From Iris pallida (Eukaryota; Streptophyta; Magnoliopsida; Asparagales; Iridaceae), in the NCBI GenBank assembly GCA_029216955.1, contig JANAVB010004096.1:1-64000 (forward strand): a stretch of DNA of 64,000 bases, given 5' to 3'. The number at the start of each line of letters is the position of its first letter. Position 1 is the stretch's first letter. Below are positions 38,630-47,997 of this stretch, piece by piece. The notes beneath the pieces were generated by a model that was not told the origin of the DNA, made no database searches, and was given only the letters and a program-made list of their open reading frames with translations. The translations under genes and the position numbers were made by a program.

Positions 38630-39030
38630 GGCAGACCGGCATGCCGTCGGATTGCAGCGGCATACCGTCGGTATACTGGCCAAATAGTAACGGTCAAATT
38701 AATGACCGTTTGAGAGCATTAAATGCGGCCATTAATGCTAGTCAGAGAAAATCAAAAACCAAATATTTGAAACTCGGTATACCGTCGGTATGCCAGAGCA
38801 TGCCGTCGGTATGCCGACAATTTGTCATAGCAAGTTTTGGGTTGCTAACAACGGTATACCGTCGGTATGCCGACAATTTGTCACAGCAACTTTTGGGTCG
38901 CTAAAAACGGTATACCATCGGTATGCCGGAGCATGTCGTCAGTATGCCGACAATTTGTCACAGCAACTTTTTGGACTCTAAAAACGGTCTACCACCGGTA
39001 TGCCGAAGTATGCCGCCGGTATGCCGCTCT
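38630..39030 (-). repeat. CGG-CCG repeated motif boxes in 3' LTR
   Basis: Many copies of short palindromes such as CGGTATACCG and CGGTATGCCG are arranged in roughly 77-bp tandem units that also contain ACAATTTGTCACAGCAAC. The second unit lacks the middle CGG-CCG box that units in the other LTR retain. Such repeated motifs with a CGG-CCG core upstream of the LTR promoter are a published Sirevirus hallmark. Confidence 0.85.
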
Positions 39031-39305
39031 GTAGGTATTTGATTTTTGACTTGTTCTTTAACTTGTCATCCGTCCTTAGGTGTTTATAGATATACCTAGA
39101 CTTGTACAGACACGAAGACTCTAAGCAGGAGGACGCCATCTTATGCAAGGAGCGCCGGTAGCTGCTTCAATCTTCGATGCAAAGGATGGATGCTCTTGAA
39201 CAAAAAGTCATTATGTAGTTGAGCTTCTGAGAGGATATGTATCTGAAGACGCAGAAAACTAAAATATGAAGATGCTGTTAATAATTAAAATAAAATGTGC
39301 CAACA

Positions 39306-39403
39306 ATCTCCCCCATTTTGATAATTGACAAAATAGAGAGCATCTTCAGGGAGTAACTCCCCCGTAGGAAGACAACTCCCCCTCAATATGTTTTTTCCCC
39401 CTT
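39306..39403 (-). other. Multiple polypurine tracts of the Sirevirus
   Basis: On the minus strand AAAATGGGGGAGAT abuts the 3' LTR start TGTTGG. Three further G-rich tracts (ACGGGGGAGTT at about 39366-39356, GAGGGGGAGTT at about 39384-39374, AAGGGGGAAAA at about 39403-39393) lie upstream. Clustered tracts before the 3' LTR are typical of Sireviruses. The CACTA element is inserted right at the outermost one. Confidence 0.8.
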
Positions 39404-39587
39404 CACTACAACAAAAAACCCTTTTAATGACGCTCGACAAGGAGTTTTAATGACGGTTGATACATAAGCGTTATTAAGTTGAAAAATACCTTTTTTCTAT
39501 GATGGTTTGGGCTATTTCTGGACTTTTTATAACGTTTATAAAATAAAGCGTTATTAATAGTTTAGAGCGGTGGCAACTCTTTCATTG

Positions 39588-39595
39588 TATAAAAG
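39588..39595 (+). promoter_or_regulatory. TATA box inside the CACTA element
   Basis: TATAAAAG is followed by a pyrimidine-rich leader (CTCATCC, CTCCTCCCC, CTCTTCTTCCCC) and then the captured kinase ATG at 39761. The arrangement looks like a captured or acquired promoter with 5' UTR. Confidence 0.5.
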
Positions 39596-39760
39596 CTAAG
39601 TGGGAGAGAGAGAATTTATTTCTCATCCATTTTCTAACCGAGCAGCTCCTCCCCAAACCTCTTCTTCCCCAATTTTTCACTTTTTATTTTCCCTCCTTTT
39701 CGGTTCGACTCCAATTTTTTCTCTCCTAAACTCCAGATCTACGCAAAGGTGGACGCGACG

Positions 39761-39856
39761 ATGGTGGTGGTGAAGAGGCTGAAGAAGGTCGGGGTCGGGA
39801 GGAGGGAGTTCGAGCAGCAGATGGAGGCGGTGGGGAGGGTGCGGTACGAGCATTAG
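39761..39856 (+). pseudogene. Captured LRR receptor-like kinase fragment
   Basis: A 31-codon frame begins MVVVKRLKKVGVGRREFEQQ and ends at a TAG at 39854-39856. It matches the start of the kinase domain of plant LRR receptor-like kinases of the atypical/inactive type, whose usual text is VVVKRLK.V..G..EFEQQME.VGRV. The lysine of VKRLK is the ATP-binding position of kinase subdomain II. The following region should read HPNVVPLRAYY but the frame stops at once. This is a host gene piece carried by the CACTA element, too short to have kinase activity. It is preceded by a plausible TATA box and leader. Confidence 0.75.
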
Positions 39857-40111
39857 GAGGCGGTGGTATGATCCTCAACTTCAACTCCATTCTAGTTCGA
39901 TTTTCGACTATTTTCTCACTTTTATCATCTGGGCAGCGCTTGATTCAGTAGATTTGAGTGTTTTATTTTGGGAAAGATTTAATTTTTCCCCCCTTAGGGT
40001 TAGGGTTTGTGTTGTTTGTTCTCGTTACGTTTGTGTCTCGCACCCAGTTATATGTCCAGGTTCATCTAGCTTACCCCGAGCGCCTCCGACGGCACCGTCG
40101 CGTACAGTAGC

Positions 40112-40327
40112 GTGCCGACGACGATGCCCAAGGCTCCGCCGTCGTCCTCGTACAGCTCGGTGTCGACGTTCTCGTCGACCGCATGCGGGGAGGTCGAAGC
40201 GGAGAGGGGCTCCTCTTCGCGGGTGAGCGACGAAGAGGACGGCAACGTGAGGAAGAAGCTCAGGCTTACGAAGGAGCAGTCTGCTCTTTTGGAGAAAAGG
40301 TTCAGAGAACATAGCACTCTCAATCCA
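40112..40327 (+). pseudogene. Captured HD-Zip class II homeobox fragment
   Basis: The frame contains [11 protein letters not shown], then [20 protein letters not shown] and HSTLNP, the signature start of the homeodomain in class II homeodomain-leucine zipper transcription factors (ATHB2/HAT type). Complete proteins continue with the recognition helix and leucine zipper, which are missing here. The text after HSTLNP starts GTAACG and is intron-like, so the exon probably ends at 40327. The upstream part is GC-rich and serine-rich, as in monocot HD-Zip II N-termini. In the homeodomain, LEKRF replaces the usual LEESF. Without the DNA-binding helix and dimerisation zipper this cannot act as a normal factor. 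Confidence 0.85.
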
Positions 40328-40565
40328 GTAACGCTCTACTTAGCATATATATTGTTCTGATAGCTTTCTTTTGTGCCTCTTTGGCATGTATATTATTTTA
40401 TTTGTATAGCAAGTTTATTATTGAATGAAATTCCTCAGATTCGTGATGGCATTTTGTTGATTCACTAGTAGTGAAATTTGAATTCTATTGTTGTGTATGC
40501 TATTATTATATGGATTAGGTGTTAACAGAGTGCAATTGGATTCTTTTGTAGATTGTGTGTCAACA

Positions 40566-40615
40566 TAGAAGGTTCTTAATCTGCAAATATGCTCTCGCGC
40601 TAGCTGAACAAGTAT
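40566..40615 (+). pseudogene. Possible second HD-Zip exon remnant
   Basis: One frame reads CKYALALAEQ, resembling the KQKLALAEQLGL that follows HSTLNP in HD-Zip II proteins, and is preceded by an intron-length gap. The match is short and the rest of the homeodomain is not seen, so this is tentative. Confidence 0.3.
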
Positions 40616-42300
40616 GTGCTCCTTGGTAACTGCTCTCCTAATTTCTCTTCTAATATTGAATGAAATTTAGATTCTCTAATATTTTGTGTGGTCCATCACC
40701 TTCAATAATATTGCCCCAGTTATTAACTTGAATTGGTTTAGGATTGTAAAAGAACTACATTAGTATCCAGTTGGGATATCGAGCTTCGGGTAAATGTGAT
40801 CCATATACCTTCAGAAGAGCTAACAGTCAGTTTGCAGGGAAAAAAAAATGTGACAATGTTTAGACTTCTTTTGATAGTTACATTCATAAATAATAGAATC
40901 TTTTGGTTATCTCCATCTTGCTTACTGGTGTTAGTTCTTAGCATATATATTTTTATTTCTTTTAATTTTGTTTCGCTTCTTGTAACCTAGTTTATGTTTA
41001 TTCTGCTTCTGAATATATAATGAACAGCTTGTGCTCTTTGCGGCTTGGAAGAGGCTTCTCCCATGACTGTGACTCGGTCTTTCCTCTCCTAAAGTTTGGG
41101 TAACAAGTCTTCCACACAACTTAACATGGATTTATTTAAGTTCAGTTAGCTGCCTTAGTTTCTGCTCTGTGAGCTTTTACTTGTGTTAACAAAGTATATA
41201 TTAGTCTTGGATAAGACCAGTTTTATTCTCATTTAGTTGATTTACCTTTTACTTTCATCTATGTCACACTTCTGTACTTGCAAATTGACCTGAGTTACTA
41301 CGGACCATAATATAACTTGAATGAAAGAATGAGCTATTTTACATATGCCAGAAAAAGTAAATACATTACATGGTAACAACTATGTGTTTGTGGTGAATCC
41401 TTGGTTGTAGAAATTGGAGTATTGGTGGCATAGATTTTAACATGGTATTAGACCAATTACAGTTTTATTTATTTAGAAGGTTCAAATCATGAATGGCATA
41501 TTTTAAATTGGTTGAAAAAAAATAATTCCTTTCCCTCTATGTTGCGACTACATAAATGTTGGGACTACATAATTTTTTCCCTCTATGTTTTATTGCTTGT
41601 GTTTCAAGGACTTACTTGCTTATTGGTTCATAATTTTTTCTTGACCGGTCCGGATGGCTCATTGGTTGGAGAGTTTCCTAGGTACTGTTATCCCTAACTA
41701 TAAGTTACATGTTGGTGCTGCTTGAGAAGTTTGATGCTGGCTGCTCAGCTTCCAATGTAATCTTTTTTAAGCTTATTCATGTTGATTTAAGAGAATGTAC
41801 TGTCAAGTTTATTCATGCTTCCAATGTAATCTATTTTTTGTTTTTTTCAGCTTTCCTTCTTTCATATGTGGACCAATCAATTGCAAGAGACATTAAATTC
41901 AAACAAACGAGGATACTGCTTTTTTCCATAAAGATTTTAGCAGTTGGAGGACCTTTAGTCCCTGGTAGTCCAACAGAGCTCTGGATGCAGGTTTTTTGGT
42001 AGTTGTAAATGTATATATGTATTTGTAAATGTATATATGTATTTGGATATTCTATTTTGAGAATGTAATGAAGATGTTGATATGTACTCTATTTTGAGAA
42101 ATGTAATAAAGATGGTGATATATAATGTTAATTTGATTTTTAGGCCTGACAATTATATGGACTGATTTGGATGTGCTAATTTGAATAGTATAAAGTTTTA
42201 TAAATGTGCTGCATTGAGTCTATACATGTTATCTATTCATGACATTTTAAAATTGTTCTGAATTGTGCACTATATATTAACTATTCATAACGCTTTTATA
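40616..42300 (+). other. Remaining CACTA interior, no recognised gene
   Basis: AT-rich, intron-like text with several short frames. A short duplicated segment (GTTTATTCATGCTTCCAATGTAATC against CTTCCAATGTAATC) lies near 41750-41840. I recognise no protein; other captured exons may be present but are not readable. Confidence 0.4.
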
Positions 42301-42452
42301 GAAACTATTCATGACGGTTATTTTATGACGCTTTTGAAAAACATTTATAACACCCGTTTTCATGACGGTTACTGTGGAAAAAAAAAGCGTCATGGTTCGT
42401 CATTAATGACGCTTTTTAGCCGTCATTAAAAGGGTTTTTTGTTGTAGTGCTT

Positions 42453-42787
42453 TGTCACTTAGTAAAAGATGGGAAAACAAAATTTAAAAAATTGCAATAA
42501 TGAGAACAAGAGTATAGAATAAAAAGCATGTATTTATATATGAAAGTGATAGCTTAATACATGCAAGATGTTCATTACTACAAAAGACAAATAAAAAGAC
42601 TCTCTCCATGAGAGTTTGATAACAAGAGACAGACATAAACTAAGTCCCCGAAGGACTGCAAAGTACTCGGATGAACCACACAAAGGTCCCCGAAGGACCG
42701 CAAAGGACAGAACATAAAAAAAACAAAACAAACACACATAACTAGAACATGCATTATTCGAGACCATCAACCAAAGGGAAGACACCC
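42453..42787 (-). other. Sirevirus 3' untranslated segment
   Basis: Non-coding stretch between the additional ORF stop and the CACTA insertion. Short G/A-rich runs on the minus strand occur, but I see no clear polypurine tract here. Confidence 0.45.
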
Positions 42788-43718
42788 CTACTCGTCCGCC
42801 AGATCGTCCCCACCATCCCGAGCTTGTTGAAAGGCACCATAAGGATCAATACCATCCGGGTACATAAACCCATAGGCATTGGGATCGGAGAAGCGCGAAC
42901 CCTGGTACATTGGATCTTGGAGATTGAGATCCAGATACATGTCCCGGTCTTGTATGGTGCGCTGGATAAAGTAAGCTTGATCATGAAAGCGGGCTTGAAT
43001 CAGATTCCCAAGGCCACGAGTATGAGCCCTCATATGTTCCTCTGCCTGGGCCATGCGCATGTCAAAGTGCTGCTGAGTCAGCGGTATATATCGGCCGGAA
43101 GCAGGAGGAGTAGATGTGGGAGCAGCAGGAGTGGATGCCGGTTGCTCTTGGGAAGACGAGGCACGTGAAGTAGAGGCGCCACTAAGGGAACGGGAAACAG
43201 CAAGATAGGAAGGGACTCCATCCGAGGAGCAAAGAGAGTGATCAACTTGCCGGGCTTCCAGAAGGAGAGTGATGAGGGAGCCGTAGTAGAGGTTTTGCTT
43301 TCCGCGGGCATGACACGCCGGAAGAGAAGAAGGAGAGTCTTCGAGAAGGAGAAGGACTTCCGGGCATAAAGATAATACATGCACACGAGGGCATCGCCGG
43401 TAATGGCGTCATAGTTCCCGTCCTTAGGAAAGAGTGTATGACACACAATCCTATGGAGCTCGTAGTAAAACGGCTCCAGCTGTACAGAAAGGGCCGGGAT
43501 AGCAGGAGGGTTGGGGCCCTTGCAGATGATACGGCATAACTCGTCGAAGGGTGACGCCGCCGAGGAGTGAAGAGCAGCCAAGGATGGCAAGGCCTCTCCT
43601 TTGTCCGGGATGCCGAGGATGTGCCCGATGTCCCGAGACGTGAGACGGAAGTGACGATCATTGACCATGGACTGAATGGCGGGGTGGTCGTCGTCCGGGA
43701 CCAAGTTGCAATAGAATA

Positions 43719-44662
43719 TGAAGAACAGATGCCAACTCTAGAGGGGGGTGAATAGAGTTTATAGAGATAATATCCAATTAAAAATTCAACTCTATCACAT
43801 ACAAAACTACTCAGAGTAAATACGGAATTTAAAGTGAGAAAGAAGAGAGCATACGCAAACACAGCCGATTTTAACCTGGTTTCCCTCGTGGAGGACTAGT
43901 CCAGGCCTGAGAACTCTAGCTCAGGATTAAATCCACTATTTGTGAAATAGTAGTTTACAACCCGTGCCTTTTCTTCAGAAGAGCACGTCAACTTCCTACA
44001 AAGGATCGCAGTGGCGATTGCTTGGAATTTTCTAAGCGACTTCTTCAACTCTTGTACAAGACTCCTAACTGAGAGATGCTGAGCACTCGAGACTTAGGAT
44101 GCTTGTGGCTAGTAGATGGGAAGGGTATGGCTTATTTGAGCTTCAAGAGAGAAGAGAAGAGAAGATTGGATGATTTGAAATGAGAGAATTCTTGGCCTTT
44201 TTATAGGGTTTTTGTAGGCAGAATTCGGCCAGAATTCGTGTAGAAAATTTTAAATATTTGGCCGTTGGACAACTTGCAACCAGCTAACCCTAAAATTTAG
44301 GTTGCTGATTTTTAGGCGACAGAGTTCGGCCCGAACTCTGTGTGGAGGCAGAGTTCGGCCCGAACTCTGTCTCCAGAGCACAGAATGGTTCTAAGGGACC
44401 AATGGGCTTATTTCTGGATGGTGGAGTTTATGGATTTTTGGGTAGGCTTTTGGTCAAGTCTCAAGAGCTCAGCATGACACAGTTTACAACAGTCTAGACT
44501 AAATAAAAGTATAAAATACTGACTCATATATAACTGATTTACAAAGACTGAGCTGTCGTCTGACTTGAGCTAGATGTAGACGTCGTGTGTCGTATTGAAT
44601 TATTACAAGTATTATTTAGTCAATGTTATCGATATTTGGTTGACTGTGACTTTGTGTCAACA
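43719..44662 (-). mobile_element. Solo LTR of another Sirevirus-like family, TSD GAATA
   Basis: A 944-bp unit, on the + strand TGAAGAACAG...TTTGTGTCAACA, with TG/CA ends. It is flanked by GAATA at 43714-43718 and 44663-44667. Removing it with one GAATA restores the reading frame of the additional ORF. It shares CTCTAGAGGGGGGTGAATAG with the Sirevirus LTR start (+ strand), carries a minus-strand TATA box (CTATAAAAAGG, about 44207-44197), and has CGG-CCG palindromes upstream of it. No internal element sequence is present, so it is a recombination product (solo LTR). Confidence 0.9.
44219..44369 (-). repeat. TTCGGCCCGAA palindromes in the solo LTR
   Basis: The palindrome CAGAGTTCGGCCCGAACTCTG occurs at 44320-44340 and again at 44349-44369, and a weaker copy (AATTCGGCCAGAATT) lies near 44222-44238. 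The centre CGG-C-CCG has the Sirevirus repeated-motif signature, with different arms from the large element. Confidence 0.85.
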
Positions 44663-44935
44663 GAATAGACGGACGACAGCGGGGTAGACGGGTATTTGAC
44701 ACCGAAGGAGAGAGGAGAGGCCGGCCTCGTCAAACAAGGAGATGTAACCGGGGAAAAGATTCCAATTTATCGCTCGTCCCTTGAAAATATTATGATGAAC
44801 GAAGTGTTGGAACCATAGCTCGGCCGCTAAGGAATTGGTAAAGACCTGTTGGTCATACCCATGAGGTTGAGCCACCGGGATGAAAGGGTTGAAAAAAGAG
44901 GAGGAGAAGGAGCGGGGACGCTTCGGATTTGCCAT

Positions 44936-45447
44936 GGAGAAAGGTTAGGGTTTTGGAGAGGATGATAGAGGACTAGGGAGAAGAGATAGAAGAGAAAGGG
45001 TTTTAATAGAGGAGGGAGATGAAAGGATGGATTTGAATTTGGAGGGTAGGTTGGGAACGGATATGGAGGGAGTAATGAGGGGATATGAAAGGTTAGTGGG
45101 TTCGAAATAATGAAGGTGGAGTAAAAAGAGGAGGAAAAAGGGGGATATGAAGAGATGAGTAATAAATGAGATGGGAGGTTAAGAAGTTCAAAGATGAGAG
45201 GGTAATAAATAGGGAAGAAATTGATGTGAGGGAATTCAATGAGGGATTGAGAAGAATAAAGGGAGAGGGAAGGAAGGTGGGCCCAGTTCTGGATTTAAAA
45301 TCCTGTCCGCCTCCATCCGGCATGCCGACGGTATGCCGACGTGTACCAACGGTATGCCGAGTTTCGAAACAAAACCTAATTCTGAATCGAAAAACGGCAT
45401 ACCGCCGGTATACCGCTGTATACCGTCGGTGTGCCGGCCGATAGGGT
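44936..45447 (-). promoter_or_regulatory. Intergenic block with CGG-CCG boxes and TATA before the additional ORF
   Basis: Between the RNase H stop (45448) and the additional ORF start (44935) lie about 510 bases. The part at 45315-45442 has several CGGTATGCCG/CGGTATACCG-type boxes like those in the LTR. Downstream (minus strand) follows a long pyrimidine-rich leader. TATTAAAA sits at about 45010-45003, 65-75 bases before the ATG. In the LTR the same order (boxes, TATA, leader) forms the promoter. An internal promoter for the additional ORF is inferred. Confidence 0.5.
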
Positions 45448-46182
45448 TTATGGATCAAAGGATAAAATGCCTAATTCACGGCAAAGGAAGGTGAAGCGAT
45501 CTTCCGGGAGCGGTTTGGTGAAAATATCGGCTAACTGATAGGTAGTATCAATAAATTCAAGACGAATATCTCCCTTTTGTTGATGGTCACGAAGAAAATG
45601 GTGTCTAATTTCAATGTGCTTCGTGCGTGAGTGACAAATCAGGTTTTTTGTGAGATTGATTGAGCTAGTGTTATCACATCTAATAGGGGTGAAAGAATAA
45701 GAAATGCCATAATCTAAAAGTGTTTGTGACACCCAAAGAATTTGTGCACAACAATAACCAGTCGCAATATACTCGGCCGCAGTGGTTGAAAGAGCAACAG
45801 AATTTTGTTTCTTACTAAATCACGATACCAAAGACTTTCCGAGGAATTGACATGTGCCACTAGTGCTTTTTCGGTCAATCTTGCATCCGACAAAATCTGC
45901 ATCCGAAAAGCCGTGAAGCTCAAAGGTTGAGGATTTCGAATACCAAAGACCCATGTTAATGGTGCCTTTGAGATAACGAAAAATGCGCTTAACGGTACAC
46001 AAGTGTGATTCCTTTGGATTGGCTTGATATCGTGCACACAAGCAAATACTAAACATGATATCAGGACGACTAGCAGTTAAATAAAGTAAGCTACCGATCA
46101 TACCTCTATACTTATGAATGTCGACCGATGTGCCATCTTCATCATTGTCAAGCTTTGCCGTTGTGGCCATAGGAGTCCTCAT
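45448..46182 (-). pseudogene. Sirevirus RNase H and polyprotein C-terminus
   Basis: This is the copia RNase H domain at the end of the polyprotein. The frame at 46182-45820 reads KYRGMIGSLLYLTASRPDIMFS, ARYQANPKESHL, VKRIFRYLKGT, and FELHGFSDADFVGCKIDRKS with TSGTCQFLGKSLVS. A TGA replaces the usual tryptophan codon. Then FSKKQNSVALSTTAAEYIA, the catalytic region, and the tail HIEIRHHFLRDHQQKGDI and DIFTKPLPEDRF follow, ending at 45448. The acidic residues of SDAD, the glutamate of AAEY and the late aspartates are visible. Apart from the stop, the domain looks well preserved. Confidence 0.9.
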
Positions 46183-47205
46183 TGATTTGGATGAGTCGAT
46201 GTCGAAAAGCTTGAGGAGGTCCTTTGTATATTTCGCTTGATTAATGAAGGTTCCTTTGGATCATTGTTTGATTTGTAATCCCAAAAAGAAGGAAAGTTCA
46301 CCCATCATACTCATTTCAAACTCTTCCTGCATAACTTTAGCAAATTCTACAAAAAGTGTATTGTTAGTAGAACCAAAAATAATATCATCGATATAAATTT
46401 GAACCAATAAAGAGTGCTATTATGGGATTTAATAAAAAGTGTTGTGTCAAATTTCCCCTTTGAAAAATTGTGAGAAACAAGAAAAGAGCTAAGGCGCTCA
46501 TACCAAGCACGGGGAGCTTGTTTGAGGCCATAAAGGGCTTTGTGGAGTTTGAACACGTGATTTGGAAATTGAAAATCTTCAAAGCCAGGAGGTTGTTTAA
46601 CATAAACTTCCTCTTTAATAATACCATTTAGAAAAGCACTCTTAACATCCATTTGAAAGAGCTTAAAGTCATTAAAATAAGCAAAAGCACAAAGCATACA
46701 AATGGATTCAAGCCGTGCAACCGGAGCATAGGTTTCGTCGTATTCAATGCCTTCCTCTTGGTTATAGCCTTGAGCAACCAATCGGGCTTTGTTACGAGTC
46801 ACTAACCCATCTTCATTAAATTTGTTACGAAACACCCATTTTGTTCCAATAATGGGATGATTGCCTAGGTTTTGGGACAAGTTCCCAAACCTTGCTTCGT
46901 TCGAATTGATTTAGCTCCTCTTGCATAGCTATCATCCAAAACTCATCAAGAAAATCATCATTAACATTTTTAGGCTCTATTTGGGAGATAAAAGCCATAT
47001 TTGCACAAAGATCACGAGTGGCGGATCTAGTGCTAACACTTGAGGAAGGATCCCCAATAATAAGCTTCTTAGGATGATTGGTGACAAATCTCCATTCTTT
47101 TGGAAGATCCTTTTGAGGAGGCTCGAGAGGAGGAGACTCTTTTGATGGAGTCACAACTTCATTGTTAGATGAAGAAGGACGATCTTCAATAGAGGAGTTC
47201 TCCAA
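46183..47205 (-). pseudogene. Sirevirus reverse transcriptase
   Basis: Ty1/copia reverse transcriptase. The lead-in (47205-46825) holds FLDEFWMIAMQEELNQFERSKVWELVPKP. A one-base shift follows, and then 46880-46347 reads IIGTKWVFRNKFNEDG, RLVAQGYNQEEGIEYDETYA, VKSAFLNGIIKEEVYVKQPPGF and LHKALYGLKQAPRAWYERL. Another single-base shift precedes the catalytic box, which is intact in its own frame as VQIYIDDIIFGSTN (46395-46355). Later MMGELSFFLGLQIKQ ends in a TGA. All key motifs are present, but the frame is broken at least three times. Confidence 0.92.
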
Positions 47206-47997
47206 TCAAAATAAGATGTCATCAATATCCTCGGAATAGGAGAATGTAGAAGAGTTGAGTTCATTAAAAGAGACATTGATTGACTCTTCGACAACAAGAC
47301 TTCTTTTGTTAAAAACACAAAAACCTTTACTATGAGTAGAGTATCCAAGGAATATTCCTTCATAGGCTTTTTCTTCAAACTTGCCTAGGTTATCCTTGGT
47401 ATTCAAAATAAAACAATTGCAACCAAAAACTTTGAAATATTCAATAGAGGGAATTTTGTCAAACCAAAGCTCATAAGGAGTCTTCTTAGAAATAGGTCTA
47501 ATCAAGACCCTATTAATAACATGACATGCCGTATTAACGGCTTTCGCCCAAAAATATTGGAGAAGCTTATATTGGTTTAACATAACCCGGGCCATATCGT
47601 CAAGGGGTCTATTCTTTCTCTCCACAACACCATTTTGTTGAGGAGTTCGTGGATAAGCAAAATCATGTCCAAAACCATTCTTTTCATAAAATCTTTTGAA
47701 ATCGGCATTATCAAATTCTCCTCCATGATCACTTCTAATTTTGTTAATAGAAAAATCTTTCTTATTTTGAACACGTTTATAAAAGGCAACAAATTCACGA
47801 AAAGTATCACTTTTGCAAGCAAGAAAAATAACCCAAGTAAATCTTGAAAAATCATCAACTAAAACAAAAGCATAAAGCTTGCCTCCAAGGCTAGCAACTC
47901 TACTAGGCCCAAAAAGATCCATATGGATAAGTTGAAGGGGTCTAGAAGTACTCACAGAGTTGATTGATTTGAAGGAAGACTTTGTTAACTTACTCTT
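47206..47997 (-). pseudogene. Sirevirus integrase core and C-terminal part
   Basis: The integrase catalytic core reads RPLQLIHMDLFGPSRVASLG (first aspartate), FVLVDDFSRFTWVIFL, IRSDHGGEFDN (second aspartate), and YPRTPQQNGVVERKNR (the catalytic glutamate of the D,D-35-E triad). VFGCNCFILNTKDNLGKFEEKAYEGIFLGY, typical of the copia C-terminal region, follows. The frame runs 249 codons to a TGA after EDIDDILF, where the family continues. A TAG near 48000 separates it from the zinc-finger part. The catalytic residues are intact. Confidence 0.92.

Larger units (their letters stand above)
38099..39305 (-). repeat. Sirevirus 3' LTR
   Basis: This 1207-bp LTR, on the minus strand TGTTGGCACATTTT...CTAGGGTTCTACA, pairs with 50469-51689. 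Over the first 250 aligned bases (+ strand) I count roughly a dozen differences by eye, so the insertion is not very recent. A minus-strand TATA box (TATAAAAG) is at 38588-38581. The repeated CGG-CCG boxes lie upstream of it at 38630-39030. Confidence 0.93.
39404..42449 (+). mobile_element. CACTA (En/Spm) transposon with captured gene fragments
   Basis: The element starts CACTACAACAAAAAACCC at 39404. Its right end (42449, minus strand) starts with the same text, and the two inverted ends agree for about 29 bases through AATGACG. A 3-bp duplication CTT lies at 39401-39403 and 42450-42452, as CACTA elements make. Subterminal copies of ATGACG/CGTCAT and GCGTTATTA occur at both ends. No transposase frame is visible, so it is non-autonomous. 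The interior holds host-derived exons of a receptor kinase and an HD-Zip II gene in plus orientation. Confidence 0.93.
42788..44935 (-). pseudogene. Sirevirus additional 3' ORF, split by a solo LTR
   Basis: A large reading frame downstream of RNase H on the same strand. It starts at ATG 44935 in good context (CCATGGC) with MANPKRPRSFSSSFFNPF, continues to 44663, is broken by the solo LTR, and resumes in frame at 43718 with CNLVPDDDHPAIQSMVNDRHF, RDIGHILGIPDKGE and FPKDGNYDAITGDALVCMYYL. A one-base shift near 43300-43340 moves the frame to 43340-42788, which has LITLLLEARQVD and a Q/S/P-rich tail. The F-x-R-x-INWNLFPG and ILGIP..GE texts resemble plant retrotransposon extra proteins (putative plant transposon protein family). 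Function is unknown; I see no clear signal peptide or membrane segment, so an envelope role is not supported. Confidence 0.7.

Noticed and set aside
38760..39030. Regularly spaced palindromic repeats resembling a CRISPR array
   Set aside because: They lie in both LTRs of a plant retrotransposon, spacers are themselves repeated, and the CGG-CCG core is the Sirevirus repeated motif.
43242..43862. 206-codon minus-strand frame overlapping the additional ORF
   Set aside because: It is a shifted shadow of the additional ORF and extends into the nested solo LTR; residue composition is not protein-like.
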